The notes beneath the pieces are model-generated. The model was not told the origin of the DNA. It made no database searches and saw nothing but the letters and a program-made list of their open reading frames with translations. From Paracoccaceae bacterium (GTDB lineage: Bacteria > Pseudomonadota > Alphaproteobacteria > Rhodobacterales > Rhodobacteraceae), in NCBI GenBank assembly GCA_026713305.1, contig JAPOOS010000274.1, forward strand, positions 1 through 34,092: DNA of 34,092 nt, given 5' to 3'. How positions within the stretch are numbered: position 1 is the stretch's first letter; each line of letters opens with the position of its first letter. This document shows positions 15,448 to 23,989 of this stretch, piece after piece. The translations under genes were made by a program, and so were the position numbers.

Positions 15448-15753
15448 TCGGGGTGTTTGGGCCACGACATTAGTCCATGCACAATTCAGACTGTGTGCAT
15501 GAAACTGTCCAGCCTTGCCAAACGGTCGGCCGCCTGTTTCCGGGAATCAGCCTTGAACAAGCTTGGTTGGAGCAGCGCGTCAACGAGATTGGGGACTCAT
15601 CCGCTCAGCCGTTTGCAGACTTGCTCACGGCGCCAACGACTTGCCGCTTCGCTGTTCTTGAATCTGGTTTCGTTTGACAATGCCAGTCGCTAACTGTTGA
15701 CGGCATTCACGCCTGCCCGAAGCGCAGGCAAATCCTTACGGAGGTTCAAGGAC
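15448..15753. other. About 300 bases without a recognisable gene
   Basis: Two plus-strand frames of 66-78 codons overlap here (starting 15,457 and 15,477). Neither has a ribosome binding site or a known motif. The stretch GRLFPGISLEQAWLEQRVNEIG in the second is mildly protein-like. I would not call it a gene. Confidence 0.35.
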
Positions 15754-16173
15754 TTGACCTCAGAACTCAGTCCACCGCGCATACTCGAAGCGGTCCTGTA
15801 TGCAACCGATCTCGATGCCGTCGAGCGCTTCTACGAAAGAGCACTGGGCCTGGAAAAAATAGCACGGCAGGGCGACCGGCATGTGTTCTTCCGTTGCGAC
15901 GGCGCCGTACTCTTGATTTTCAATCCAACAGAAACGCGTCGCGCCGATCAGGCCCCGGAGTTCATCCACGGGGCCGACGGAATGGGACATGTCTGTCTGG
16001 CTGCCACTCGAACGCAGCTCGCCGCCTGGAAGAGTCGCCTTCTTGAGTTCGGCGTCGCAATCGAATCTGAAGTCGTCTGGCCGAACGGCGCCAAGTCGCT
16101 CTATGTTCGTGATCCTGCCGGCAATTCAATTGAGTTTGCGGAACCTGGCCTTTGGTTTCCCGACACCCCGTGA
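15754..16173 (+). CDS. VOC-family (glyoxalase/bleomycin-resistance fold) protein
   Basis: A 139-residue single protein made of two beta-alpha-beta-beta-beta units, as in small vicinal-oxygen-chelate enzymes. The first unit reads EAVLYATDLDAVERFYERALGLEKI; the second has the ligand-bearing GHVCLAA and ends with the conserved LYVRDPAGNSIEFAEPGLW. Probable metal ligands are His in GHVCL and Glu in IEFAE, but the substrate is unknown. Glyoxalase, fosfomycin-type and dioxygenase members share this look. I chose the TTG at 15,754 because GGAGG (15,740-15,744) lies 9 bases upstream; the in-frame TTG at 15,697 has no such signal. It converges with the NUDIX gene, only 17 bases away. Confidence 0.85.
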   Translation: MTSELSPPRILEAVLYATDLDAVERFYERALGLEKIARQGDRHVFFRCDGAVLLIFNPTETRRADQAPEFIHGADGMGHVCLAATRTQLAAWKSRLLEFGVAIESEVVWPNGAKSLYVRDPAGNSIEFAEPGLWFPDTP

Positions 16174-16190
16174 GGCGAAGCGGCGAGAGC

Positions 16191-16997
16191 CTACAGCGTT
16201 TCACGGCGATGCACGCCGTCCGCAGTGAAGTAAAAGGGAACATTGGCGGAATCGGAACCTTCCGCGACCAGCGCCTGCGCTCTCCGCAGCACGACACCGG
16301 TTATGTAGGGAGTGTCCAGCTTCAGCGCTTGGTCAAATCCCATCCATTTCAGATCCTGCAACTCGCTCGATGAGCTCTCGGGTTCGGGAATGGCTCCGTC
16401 GATCAAGGTCGATTCGCAGTTTGCCAGGAAGAATCGCGTGTCGAACCGACGGATGTAGCCAGGCGGCGTGATGGCTCGCAGAATGAAGGTGACGCAGGAT
16501 GCCACGAGCGACTGTTCAATCGCTTGATTGCCGGCAAGTTCCTCGGCGCCGAATCTTGCGTGGCGTCGGGCGGCTGCTGGCAGGATTCTTATGCCGCTTT
16601 CCTCCCAGGTCTCGCGCATGGCGCAATTCACGAGGGCCGAGGCGAGTCCTTCATCGGCATCTTGACCGAGCTTCCCAAAATTGATGCATGTGGCGTCGTC
16701 GCTTTGCAAGCCGGTGTAGTCCTGAGGCTCGACGGCGCCGCCGGGAAACACGAACTTGTTGGGCATGAACACGGCTGTTGCCGTTCTTCGGCCCATAAGA
16801 ATCTGGGTCCTTCGCCTGGCTTCTCTCACCAACACCAGGCTGGCGGCGTTCCTTATAGTGGCAATTGGCGATTCGGACACAAACGAGTCCTTCACAGCAA
16901 ACGACGGTGCGCGAATCCCTTCGGGACCTCGAAGCCATTCATTTGCTCGGCGGCGTTCATCCGTACTGACCGTCACCCCAACGCCCGAAAAAGTCAA
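16191..16997 (-). CDS. NUDIX hydrolase with a split Nudix box (NUDT19-like)
   Basis: Hydrolase of nucleoside- or CoA-linked diphosphates. AASLVLVRE opens the fold, then MPNKFVFPGGAVEPQD marks the start of the Nudix region. About 35 residues are inserted before AMRETWEESGIRI, the REUxEExGU half of the box. The Glu that normally precedes this half by eight positions is not in place. A box interrupted by an insertion is known in NUDT19-type acyl-CoA diphosphatases, so that is the closest analogy. The 268-residue product is longer than simple NUDIX proteins. The ATG at 16,997 lies 40 bases inside the upstream DUF1467 gene; no better start is obvious. It is the last gene of the topA operon. Confidence 0.82.
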   Translation of the reverse strand: MTFSGVGVTVSTDERRRANEWLRGPEGIRAPSFAVKDSFVSESPIATIRNAASLVLVREARRRTQILMGRRTATAVFMPNKFVFPGGAVEPQDYTGLQSDDATCINFGKLGQDADEGLASALVNCAMRETWEESGIRILPAAARRHARFGAEELAGNQAIEQSLVASCVTFILRAITPPGYIRRFDTRFFLANCESTLIDGAIPEPESSSSELQDLKWMGFDQALKLDTPYITGVVLRRAQALVAEGSDSANVPFYFTADGVHRRETL

Positions 16998-17238
16998 TGT
17001 CCTCGATCGTCACGAGATCGAACACCAGAATCAGCACTATCGGGGCCCAAACAAAGACTGCGGCTGCCGTAACCCATTTGAGCTTGCGCGCCAACTGAGG
17101 GTTGGTCGGTGCAGATGGCGGAGTGCCCTTCAAGACCCGGCCGTCTTCGCCTTGCGTGCGGATGCGCCTGGGCAGCGCAATGAACAGGCACATGAACCAA
17201 ATGACCGCGTACAGCACAAGTGCCCCGGCAAACGACAC
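16957..17238 (-). CDS. DUF1467 family membrane protein
   Basis: A 93-residue protein with two membrane helices (residues about 4-22, GALVLYAVIWFMCLFIALP, and 51-72, VTAAAVFVWAPIVLILVFDLV), separated by a polar loop containing RIRTQGEDG. The pattern SxxxLYAVIWxMxLFxxLPxRxxTQGE is the signature of DUF1467, a family I associate with alphaproteobacteria. Function is unknown. It starts 3 bases after the epimerase stop, a pairing (mce then DUF1467) common in this class, and overlaps the NUDIX gene downstream. This is one of the better taxonomic clues in the window. Confidence 0.88.
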   Translation of the reverse strand: MSFAGALVLYAVIWFMCLFIALPRRIRTQGEDGRVLKGTPPSAPTNPQLARKLKWVTAAAVFVWAPIVLILVFDLVTIEDIDFFGRWGDGQYG

Positions 17239-17241
17239 TTG

Positions 17242-17646
17242 TCAGGCTTCCTCAAGCTCTACCAGGGTGCCGAGACAGTCACGGGGATGCAGAAACAACA
17301 CCGGTTTGCCGTGTGCGCCGATAGCCGCGGAGCCGTCGCCGAGCACGCGCACGCCGGCGCCTGCCACTCGATCCACAGCTTCGTCCATGTCGGGAACCTC
17401 CAGGCAAATGTGATGAATTCCGCCTGCCGGGTTGCGTTCCAGAAACTTCCTCACCGGACTGTGAGCGCCAAGTGGCTCCAGCAGCTCTATCTTGGTGTTG
17501 GAAAGTTCGATGAACACGACTGTAACTCCATGCTCCGGCACGGCAACAGGAGGGGAGGGCGTACAGCCAAACGCAGACTCGTAGAGCCTGCAGGCCTTGG
17601 ACAGGTCGGGTACGACGACAGCGACATGGTTGAGTGCACCGATCAT
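17242..17646 (-). CDS. mce: Methylmalonyl-CoA epimerase
   Basis: Interconverts (2R)- and (2S)-methylmalonyl-CoA in propionyl-CoA metabolism. The protein has 134 residues, typical for this VOC-fold enzyme. It opens with LNHVAVVVPDL (metal ligand His7), has IELLEPLG (Glu54 region), GGIHHICLEVPD (His78/His79) and ends LGTLVELEEA (ligand Glu130). ATG 17,646 overlaps the topA stop as ATGA, so translation is coupled. Longer in-frame starts lie inside topA and are rejected. The gene is linked to topA and DUF1467; propionyl-CoA carboxylase and the mutase are not in the window. Confidence 0.92.
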   Translation of the reverse strand: MIGALNHVAVVVPDLSKACRLYESAFGCTPSPPVAVPEHGVTVVFIELSNTKIELLEPLGAHSPVRKFLERNPAGGIHHICLEVPDMDEAVDRVAGAGVRVLGDGSAAIGAHGKPVLFLHPRDCLGTLVELEEA

Positions 17647-20528
17647 TTTGCGCCCTTCGATTTCCGGTTCATCAAGGCAACTGCCATGCCGGGCGTGAGA
17701 TCCTTCGGGTCCACATCCTTGGGAAGCGGAGCGTATCTGCGCCTCCACTTTAGCGATGGGCCGTTTCTGCCCTTGATCACCTGAATGGGACCGCCAAGCT
17801 TGGGATGCTCTCCAATTTCCCTGATCACGTTGGAACGACTGCCCACGGCCCTTCCGCCCAGTCTTCTCTCAATGAGTTTGACGGCATCGTCAAGCGTAAC
17901 GTCATCCAGATTTGCCAAGTTGGGCGGAAGCTTTGCATTTGTCCTCTTCCATTTGACGTATGGTCCGTAGGGGCCTTTCATCAGCTTGACTTCGCTGCCC
18001 TTGGCGGGATGTTCGCCAAGTGTCCTAACCTCCTGCGACCTCGAACCGCGGGACCGTCCCTGCTTTTTGTTCTCGATCAGAACAAGAGCCTGTTCGAGGG
18101 ACAGGGATTCCGGATCAATCTTTGCCGGAATGCTGACGTTGCCGCCGGAATACTTGATGTAGGGTCCATACCGTCCCTTCAGGACCCGCACGGGTCCGCC
18201 CTCCTTTGGATGCTCGCCCAGATCGCGAAAGTTTCCTCCGCCCCTTCCGGCGTTGGCAAGCAATTCCACGGCTCTGTTCATTCCGAGATTCAGCACTTCC
18301 CGCGCATCGGGCACACTGGCGAACAGCCCCTCGCATCGCACATAGGGCCCGTTTCGGCCAATTCCGGCAGTGATAGCGCCTCTGCCGTCCGGGTGGTCAC
18401 CGACATGGCGGGGCAACGCCAGCAACTGCAGCGCCAAGTCAAGATTGGCTTCGTCCAGGGAAAACTGCTTTGGCCAGCTGACAGTCTTCGCGCTCCTGCG
18501 CGGTTTGGCGCTTTTCGCCATCTCGATGTAATGTCCGAACTTGCCCACCTTCAGGTGGACCAGGCGGTTGCTCTCGGGGTCGTTTCCAAGCAACTTGTTC
18601 TGTGATTCGAAACCCTTCGCACCTTGCTGCAATGGCAGGTTGAAACTGCAGCCGTCGCATCGAAAATACGGATCGCTGTTTCTGAAAAACTTCAGCACAA
18701 GCGTCCCCTTGCTGCAATTCGGGCAATGGCGAACGTCCATTCCATCTTCGCCCGCCTCAAGGAACTGTGGGGCGATTGTGCCGCTCAACCGATCTGCGAC
18801 GTCGGTAAACTGCAGATCCCTGGCGACGTTCACCGACTGCGAAAACGGCAGCCAGAAACTTTCAAGCACCTCGGACCGGGCCTTTCGTCCACCGGAAATG
18901 TCATCGAGCTGCTCCTCAAGTTCGGCCGTGAAGTCGTACTCGATGTACTTGGCAAAATAGTGCGTCAGGAAGGCATTCAGCACGCGGCCCGTCGGCGTTG
19001 GCTGCAAGGTCCGCGAACGTTCAACCCGCTGCGTGTATCCATGTTCCTGAATGCGTGAAACTATTGACGAGTAGGTCGATGGCCTGCCAATCCCAAGCTC
19101 GACCATCTTCTTGATCAACGAAGCCTCGGTATAGCGCGGCTTGGGCTTCGTGAAATGTTGAACTGGAATGATCTTTCTTTGAGCCAGTCCTTCGCCAATC
19201 GCCAGCGCAGGAAGCAAGGCGTTTTCGATGTCCTGGGAGGCATCCTCCGCCTTCTTGTCCTGCCCCTCTTCGTAGATCTTGAGGAATCCGTCGAAGACCC
19301 GGACGCTGCCATTGGCCTGCAACATGATCGACGAATCGCGGTTGGCAATTTCGACCTGGGTTCGCTTGAAGCGAGCGTTGGCCATTTGGCTGGCGACGGC
19401 GCGGTTCCAGACAAGTTGGTAGAGATTCCTTTGGTCCCTGCTGACCGAACCAAGCGTGGCGGCGCTGGCAGCGAAGTCGGTCGGTCTGATGCATTCGTGC
19501 GCCTCCTGCGCGTTCTTGGCCTTGTTCTTGAAGATTCGCGGCCGCTGCGGGCAGTATTGCGTGCCGAACTGTCTCCGAATCAGCCCGCGGGCTGCCTTGA
19601 CGGCTTCGGGGGCCATGTCGATTGCGTCGGTCCGCATGTAGGTGATGTGGCCAGCCTCGTAGAGCTTTTGGGCCACCATCATTGTGGACTTTGTGTTGAA
19701 TCTCAGTTTGCGGCTGGCTTCCTGCTGCAGCGTAGCGGTAGTGAACGGAGGTTGCGGGCGTCTCGACTGATCCTTTGTCTGCAAGTCAAGCACGGCGAGA
19801 GTGGCCCGCTTGATGGCTTCTGCCGCCTGTTCGGCGGCATCCTTTGTCGCAAGGTCATGCTTTGCCAGCTTCTTGCCGTTCAGCACACGCAGCCGCGCGC
19901 GAAACTGTTCCTTTGCTGCCGTTTCAAGGTCGGCGTCGACCGTCCAGAATTCGCGCGCGCGGAAACGTTCGATTTCCAGTTCCCGCTCGACAATGAGGCG
20001 CAGGCAAACCGACTGGACACGGCCTGCGGATCTGGCGCAGGGAAGCTTCTTCCAAAGTATCGGCGAGAGGTTGAATCCAACGAGATAGTCCAGCGCGCGG
20101 CGCGCGGAATAGGCATCCACGAGAGCCGAATCGACTTGTCGCGGGCTGGCAATGGCATTTTGGACGGAAGACTTGGTGATGGAGTTGAACACAATTCGCT
20201 TGGCGTTCGAAGCAATGCCGCCAAGTCCCCTTCGCCTCCTGAGGATTTCCCGCAGATGCCAGCTGATTGCTTCGCCTTCGCGATCGGGGTCGGTTGCCAG
20301 AAGCAGCTCCTGCCCAGGCGTCAGAGCCTTGGCAATGGCGCCGATGCGAGAGAGTGCGGCCTTGTCAACTTCCCATTTCATGGCGAAGTCATCGGTTGGA
20401 TCCACGGATCCCGACTTGGGCTTGAGGTCCCGGATGTGACCAAAGGTCGCCAAGACCCGATAGTCCCTGCCGAGGAACTTTTCGATCGTCTTGGCCTTTG
20501 CCGGCGATTCGACAACGACAATGGGCAT
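17643..20528 (-). CDS. topA: DNA topoisomerase I
   Basis: Type IA topoisomerase that relaxes negative supercoils. At 961 residues it is in the longer alphaproteobacterial class. The TOPRIM domain shows VVESPAKAKTIEKFLG (Glu7) and ATDPDREGEAISWH (residues 78-91). The catalytic Tyr297 is in GHITYMRTD, and PPFTTATLQQEASRKL and GIGRPSTYSSIV mark the core. A four-Cys zinc finger (CPNCSKG...CDGC) follows around residue 600. Four C-terminal repeats then occur, each with a G-R/P-Y/N-GP-Y/S signature (GRNGPYVRC, GRYGPYIKY, GPYGPYVKW, GRNGPSLKW). In the last repeat the aromatic after GP is Ser. The start at 20,528 is the only sensible ATG. It heads an operon with mce, DUF1467 and NUDIX. Confidence 0.97.
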   Translation of the reverse strand: MPIVVVESPAKAKTIEKFLGRDYRVLATFGHIRDLKPKSGSVDPTDDFAMKWEVDKAALSRIGAIAKALTPGQELLLATDPDREGEAISWHLREILRRRRGLGGIASNAKRIVFNSITKSSVQNAIASPRQVDSALVDAYSARRALDYLVGFNLSPILWKKLPCARSAGRVQSVCLRLIVERELEIERFRAREFWTVDADLETAAKEQFRARLRVLNGKKLAKHDLATKDAAEQAAEAIKRATLAVLDLQTKDQSRRPQPPFTTATLQQEASRKLRFNTKSTMMVAQKLYEAGHITYMRTDAIDMAPEAVKAARGLIRRQFGTQYCPQRPRIFKNKAKNAQEAHECIRPTDFAASAATLGSVSRDQRNLYQLVWNRAVASQMANARFKRTQVEIANRDSSIMLQANGSVRVFDGFLKIYEEGQDKKAEDASQDIENALLPALAIGEGLAQRKIIPVQHFTKPKPRYTEASLIKKMVELGIGRPSTYSSIVSRIQEHGYTQRVERSRTLQPTPTGRVLNAFLTHYFAKYIEYDFTAELEEQLDDISGGRKARSEVLESFWLPFSQSVNVARDLQFTDVADRLSGTIAPQFLEAGEDGMDVRHCPNCSKGTLVLKFFRNSDPYFRCDGCSFNLPLQQGAKGFESQNKLLGNDPESNRLVHLKVGKFGHYIEMAKSAKPRRSAKTVSWPKQFSLDEANLDLALQLLALPRHVGDHPDGRGAITAGIGRNGPYVRCEGLFASVPDAREVLNLGMNRAVELLANAGRGGGNFRDLGEHPKEGGPVRVLKGRYGPYIKYSGGNVSIPAKIDPESLSLEQALVLIENKKQGRSRGSRSQEVRTLGEHPAKGSEVKLMKGPYGPYVKWKRTNAKLPPNLANLDDVTLDDAVKLIERRLGGRAVGSRSNVIREIGEHPKLGGPIQVIKGRNGPSLKWRRRYAPLPKDVDPKDLTPGMAVALMNRKSKGAK

Positions 20529-20799
20529 GGATGGCTCCGTTGTAGTCTCAGATTGGTGTTGGTGCAGCTAAGTCATTGGGATGCAGAGGCAACCCATTCA
20601 AGTGGTTGTGGTCAACAATTCCCGCACAAGCTGCGGTCAGTCAAGCGGTCATAGGGGTCAGGCTACATCTTCTTGCGGAAAACTCTTGACAAAACAAGGC
20701 GCCGATGTTCGATTCCGCCCAACGAGCGTGTTTCGCGCAACATTGGCAGCCCCGCGCAGGCAATGCACACCGACCACCAAACGAACGGCAGACTTCAAC

Positions 20800-21762
20800 A
20801 TGGCCAGCAATGCACATTCATATGAGAGCGGACGGCTCGATCTTCCATTTGTCGGCATCTGCACCTTCGGGAAGTCCCGCCATGAGACAGACCCGGCCAA
20901 ATGGAATGCGGACTTTGTCGTTCTCGGGGCGCCGTTCGACTTTGGCACGCAGTGGCGTCCCGGCGCCAGATTTGGTCCCAGAGCTGTGCGGGAGGCGTCC
21001 ACGCTGTTCGCATTTGGGCATGCCGGAGCCTATGACCATGAGGATGACGTCGTCTATCTGGATGCGGGCAAGGTGAGGATTGTCGATGCCGGGGATGCCG
21101 ACATCGTCCACACCGACACGATCAGGAGCCATCTCAACATTGAAAGCTCGGTCAGGGAGATACTTGCGCAGGGCAGCACACCGGTCGTGATCGGAGGAGA
21201 TCACTCGGTCAACATACCTTGCGTCAACGCCTTCAGAGATCGTCCACCGATGCATCTGGTCCAGATCGACGCGCATCTTGATTTCGTCGACGAACGTCAC
21301 GGCGTTCGCTACGGTCACGGCAATCCGATGCGGCGTGCGCTTGAACAGGACCACATCACCGGCTTGACCCAGATTGGCATTCGAAATGTCTCGTCGACCA
21401 GTCGTGAGGGCTATGTCGATGCGCGTTCGATGGGGTCGGACATCATCTCTGTGCGCCAGGCTCGCAGTCTGGGAACGGCCGGACTGCTGGCCCGCATTCC
21501 CGCCGGCCGTGACTACTACCTGACCATAGACATCGACGGATTCGATCCTTCCATAGCGGCTGGCACCGGGACGCCCAGCCACGGTGGGTTTCTGTACTAC
21601 GAAATGCTGGAGTTTCTTGACGGCCTTGCGTCCAGGGGGAACATCAGAGGCATCGATCTGGTCGAGGTCGCGCCGGACTACGATGCCAGCGGGTGCACGG
21701 CCATTCTTGCGGCCCAGCTGCTGCTGAACCTGATTGGGCGAATTGCCCATCACCGGGAGTGA
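20800..21762 (+). CDS. Agmatinase-family ureohydrolase
   Basis: A binuclear manganese enzyme of 320 residues that releases urea from a guanidino substrate. Metal motifs are complete: GGDHS (His135), DAHLDF (Asp157, His159, Asp161) and TIDIDGFDPS (Asp244, Asp246). PFDFGTQWRPGARFGPRAVREAS near the N-terminus and the C-terminal DLVEVAPDYD segment also fit. Substrate specificity among agmatine, guanidinobutyrate, guanidinopropionate and others is not decided by these motifs, so I give no gene symbol. ATG 20,800 is chosen because the conserved body begins shortly after; the frame extends 5' to 20,581 without conserved residues. It is divergent from topA, with a 270-base spacer that carries a TTGACA at about 20,685. 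Confidence 0.9.
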   Translation: MASNAHSYESGRLDLPFVGICTFGKSRHETDPAKWNADFVVLGAPFDFGTQWRPGARFGPRAVREASTLFAFGHAGAYDHEDDVVYLDAGKVRIVDAGDADIVHTDTIRSHLNIESSVREILAQGSTPVVIGGDHSVNIPCVNAFRDRPPMHLVQIDAHLDFVDERHGVRYGHGNPMRRALEQDHITGLTQIGIRNVSSTSREGYVDARSMGSDIISVRQARSLGTAGLLARIPAGRDYYLTIDIDGFDPSIAAGTGTPSHGGFLYYEMLEFLDGLASRGNIRGIDLVEVAPDYDASGCTAILAAQLLLNLIGRIAHHRE

Positions 21763-21843
21763 TTCAGGCGCACCTGAAAGCGGCGCTCCATTGCTGGAGG
21801 GCCGCTCTGGTCTGTCGCAGCGCATGCGGATTCGTGTTGAACG

Positions 21844-22110
21844 TCACTTTGCGAGGCCGCAGAGGAAATCTTCAATCTGATCGGCCAGTTCGCTCAAGTC
21901 GCGCAAGGCGCTGGCAGACCTCACAAGGTCCTGATCGCGGAGGGCAGCGAAGTCCTGGCAGGGGAGTTGGCCAAGTCTTGAACGGCCCGAGAAAACCGGT
22001 GCAACCCATCCGATATGGCCCGACTTCAGCGAATGCGGAGATGAGATTCACTTGATGAACTCAGCCGCGGTCGTTCCTTCCACGGACACCGCAAGTTGAA
22101 TCACGGCCAT
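21844..22110 (-). pseudogene. Truncated DUF4276 gene, partner of the AAA ATPase
   Basis: Its ATG (22,110) lies inside the end of the ATPase gene (ATGGCCGTGA overlap), the standard coupling of AAA/DUF4276 pairs. The start, MAVIQLAVSVEGTTAAEFIK, is the expected DUF4276 N-terminus (beta strand, then VEGxTE/AxxF). A TGA follows where the family has Glu-Val-Leu. The same frame continues with a degraded SSPHSLKSGHIGWVAPVFSG, still resembling the family's APHL...APVL segment. Only 89 codons remain against about 200, so an internal deletion has removed the core, including the acidic residues. The partner is therefore dead. The stop at 21,844 ends the frame. Confidence 0.6.
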
Positions 22111-23252
22111 CCTCCGATGAGGTTCTTTTGCCAAAGTTCACCAGACGCAAATCCGTCTTCCAGCCATGCGCGGTAGCGATCATTGGCGAGACGCCGGAAA
22201 GTCGTTGCCCCATCTTCTGCTTCAAGAACGACTATTTCATCAAGATCAAAGAAGTCCAGCAGCAGTGGCGACTGAGTGGCAACAATGACTTGAACGTCAA
22301 GGGAAATGCTCTTGATCATGCTGCCGATCAAGGCGACGGCAGTCGGGTGCAAGCCCAGCTCGGGTCCATCCAGCAGCAGGACGTCCGGAAGCATTTCCCT
22401 GGGAAGGTTCAGAAGCGTGACAAGCGCAAAGAATCGAAGAGAACCATCCGAGGTGAGATGCGCGCCAGAGGTCTCGTCGGCACCTCTTGCCTTCCACCTC
22501 AATAGAACTTTCCCGTAACTCTCTTCGATCTGGAATCGATCAAACACCGGCAGGACCCGGGAAATGTGCCGGCAGATGTTCTTGAAGCGTCCGTGGTCCT
22601 CGTGTTCGAGCCTGTACAGAACTGCAGCCAGGTTTCCTCCATTTGAAAGAAGCGCATTGTTGTCCTCGACGTCCCACAGTCTCTTGAAATGCGAGGTGTC
22701 CGAAGTGTCGTGAAACTGATGTACTGCACAGTTTCGCAACAGATGCACGATCGCCCTTGCCGTAGTCTTGTTGACTTCAGCGTGCCCGGATTTCGAATGT
22801 GCAGCATCAACAATCAGCGCTTCACGATGGCCGCCACCGCCCAGAGAAGTCCAGTTTGCAAGAGTCGGTCTGTCCCTTTGACTGAAACGACACTCTTCCT
22901 CGGCAAAGACGAGCCGGTCGGGGTGAGCACGGGCAAGCGTGAAGCGATAGTCAACTCTCCCCTGGTTTGTCCCAAGACTCAATTCAGCATGCATGACAAG
23001 TGATTTCTTGCTGCCACGGTATAGCTGGTCGTCGGCTCCGCCATGCAGCGCGATGAACTTTCCCAGACTGCGGGACTTGAGCGTCCAACGCATCATTTCG
23101 AAGAAGCGCATGAAATTGGATTTGCCGGATCCGTTGGCGCCGACAAGGATGGTTGCATGTCCAAGGTTTGAAAGCGCAACGTCCCTGAGAGACCTGAAGC
23201 CGCGGATCTTGATTGACTTCAATTTGGGTGGTTTTGGTTCGTTTGGCGCCAT
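22101..23252 (-). CDS. AAA (RecF/OLD-like) ATPase of an AAA/DUF4276 pair
   Basis: A 383-residue SMC/RecF-type ATPase. IRGFRSLRDVALSNLG leads to the Walker A motif GANGSGKSN (residues 38-46); the ABC-like signature is LTSDGSLRF (about 266-274); Walker B is VLLLDGPELGLHP (291-303); and the switch region ATQSPLLLD follows. The family has DEPELGLHP at Walker B, so Gly296 replaces the glutamate that activates water (codon GGA where GAA is expected). The reading frame is otherwise full length, ending LWQKNLIGGWP as in relatives. ATG 23,252 has GGAAG/GGAA purines just upstream. Such ATPases pair with a DUF4276 protein, probably in phage defence; here that partner is a pseudogene. Confidence 0.8.
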   Translation of the reverse strand: MAPNEPKPPKLKSIKIRGFRSLRDVALSNLGHATILVGANGSGKSNFMRFFEMMRWTLKSRSLGKFIALHGGADDQLYRGSKKSLVMHAELSLGTNQGRVDYRFTLARAHPDRLVFAEEECRFSQRDRPTLANWTSLGGGGHREALIVDAAHSKSGHAEVNKTTARAIVHLLRNCAVHQFHDTSDTSHFKRLWDVEDNNALLSNGGNLAAVLYRLEHEDHGRFKNICRHISRVLPVFDRFQIEESYGKVLLRWKARGADETSGAHLTSDGSLRFFALVTLLNLPREMLPDVLLLDGPELGLHPTAVALIGSMIKSISLDVQVIVATQSPLLLDFFDLDEIVVLEAEDGATTFRRLANDRYRAWLEDGFASGELWQKNLIGGWP

Positions 23253-23371
23253 TTCCGCTTCCTGAATTTCACTCGTCCTTCAATCTCTACACCGCCAGCC
23301 CGCATCCATGGAAGGGTTGGTTGGGACCCTCGGCGAGGGTGCGATTCGCCCACCGCGACGCTTGTTCCGTT

Positions 23372-23989
23372 TCAGGCTGCCGCTTCCAGCTGCTCGCACC
23401 GACGGTCTTGTTCGGTCCAGTTTCGGCGCAGCGGCTCCCTCAACAGCTCCCACGCTCCATCAAAACGGACCGACTTCAAGAGTGCCCGGAAAGTCATTGC
23501 CGCCTGCCCGCCGGCCTTGCTCCAACGCATTCACGAGAGCTTCATCCGCTGATTGATCAAAACGCGGCTGGCGCATTCAACCACGCCCGACCCGATCGGC
23601 AGCTTCTTCTGACACAAGCTGTGGCGCTGCATCCGGTGGCGGTTCTTCATGAAGTGCCCGAGCACCCTCTTGACCACTTCGTGTGCCTCCGCATTCTTCG
23701 CCTCCTCCGCTTGCAGGCACTGGCAGCGCAGCGACCGGATGCCCTTGGCCTTGTCGTCCAGGTTGGTGACAGCATTGACGAGCAGCACGCGCCCGAGCTC
23801 CAACGAACCGTCGAAGGCATCGTTGTCCACCTCAGCAAAGTCGTCCCTTGGTTGCAGGGATTTGCGGACAGTGTCTTCCAAGGCATCGAAGGCCTCAACC
23901 GGCATGCCGTCGTCGATTAGCTTGTTCAGTCTGTTGCAAAGCTTGTGTATCGTGGCTGAAAGCTTCATAGTGATGGACGTCGGGAGCAA
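23372..23989 (-). pseudogene. ISKra4-like transposase, C-terminal remnant with an in-frame stop
   Basis: The minus-strand frame ending at 23,372 contains HFMKNRHRMQRHSLCQKKLPIGSGVVECASRVL and INQRMKLS, then a TGA, then MRWSKAGGQAAMTFRALLKS and RFDGAWELL. This is the C-terminal block of ISKra4-type transposases (RxHRM...LPIGSGxVEAACK...QRMKRSGMRWS...GGQAxLTLR). The stop falls exactly on the conserved Gly of SGMRW (GGA to TGA). Upstream residues (about 23,740-23,989, with KLIDDGMPVEAFDALEDTV and DDFAEVDNDAFDG) are protein-like but not recognised. They may be a divergent or chimeric part. No N-terminal half or intact terminal repeats are present. Confidence 0.65.

Noticed and set aside
19155-20654. 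Long plus-strand ORF (499 codons) opposite topA
   Set aside because: Antisense shadow of topA in GC-rich DNA; the minus frame carries every topoisomerase motif.
21844-23252. Assignment of the AAA/DUF4276 locus to PARIS
   Set aside because: PARIS uses an AriB effector of DUF4435 type; the partner start here looks like DUF4276, so only an analogy is justified.
23326-23340. ACCCTC-GGC-GAGGGT hairpin as an IS end or terminator
   Set aside because: Six-base stem only, no T-run, and not matching the candidate end near 24,053.
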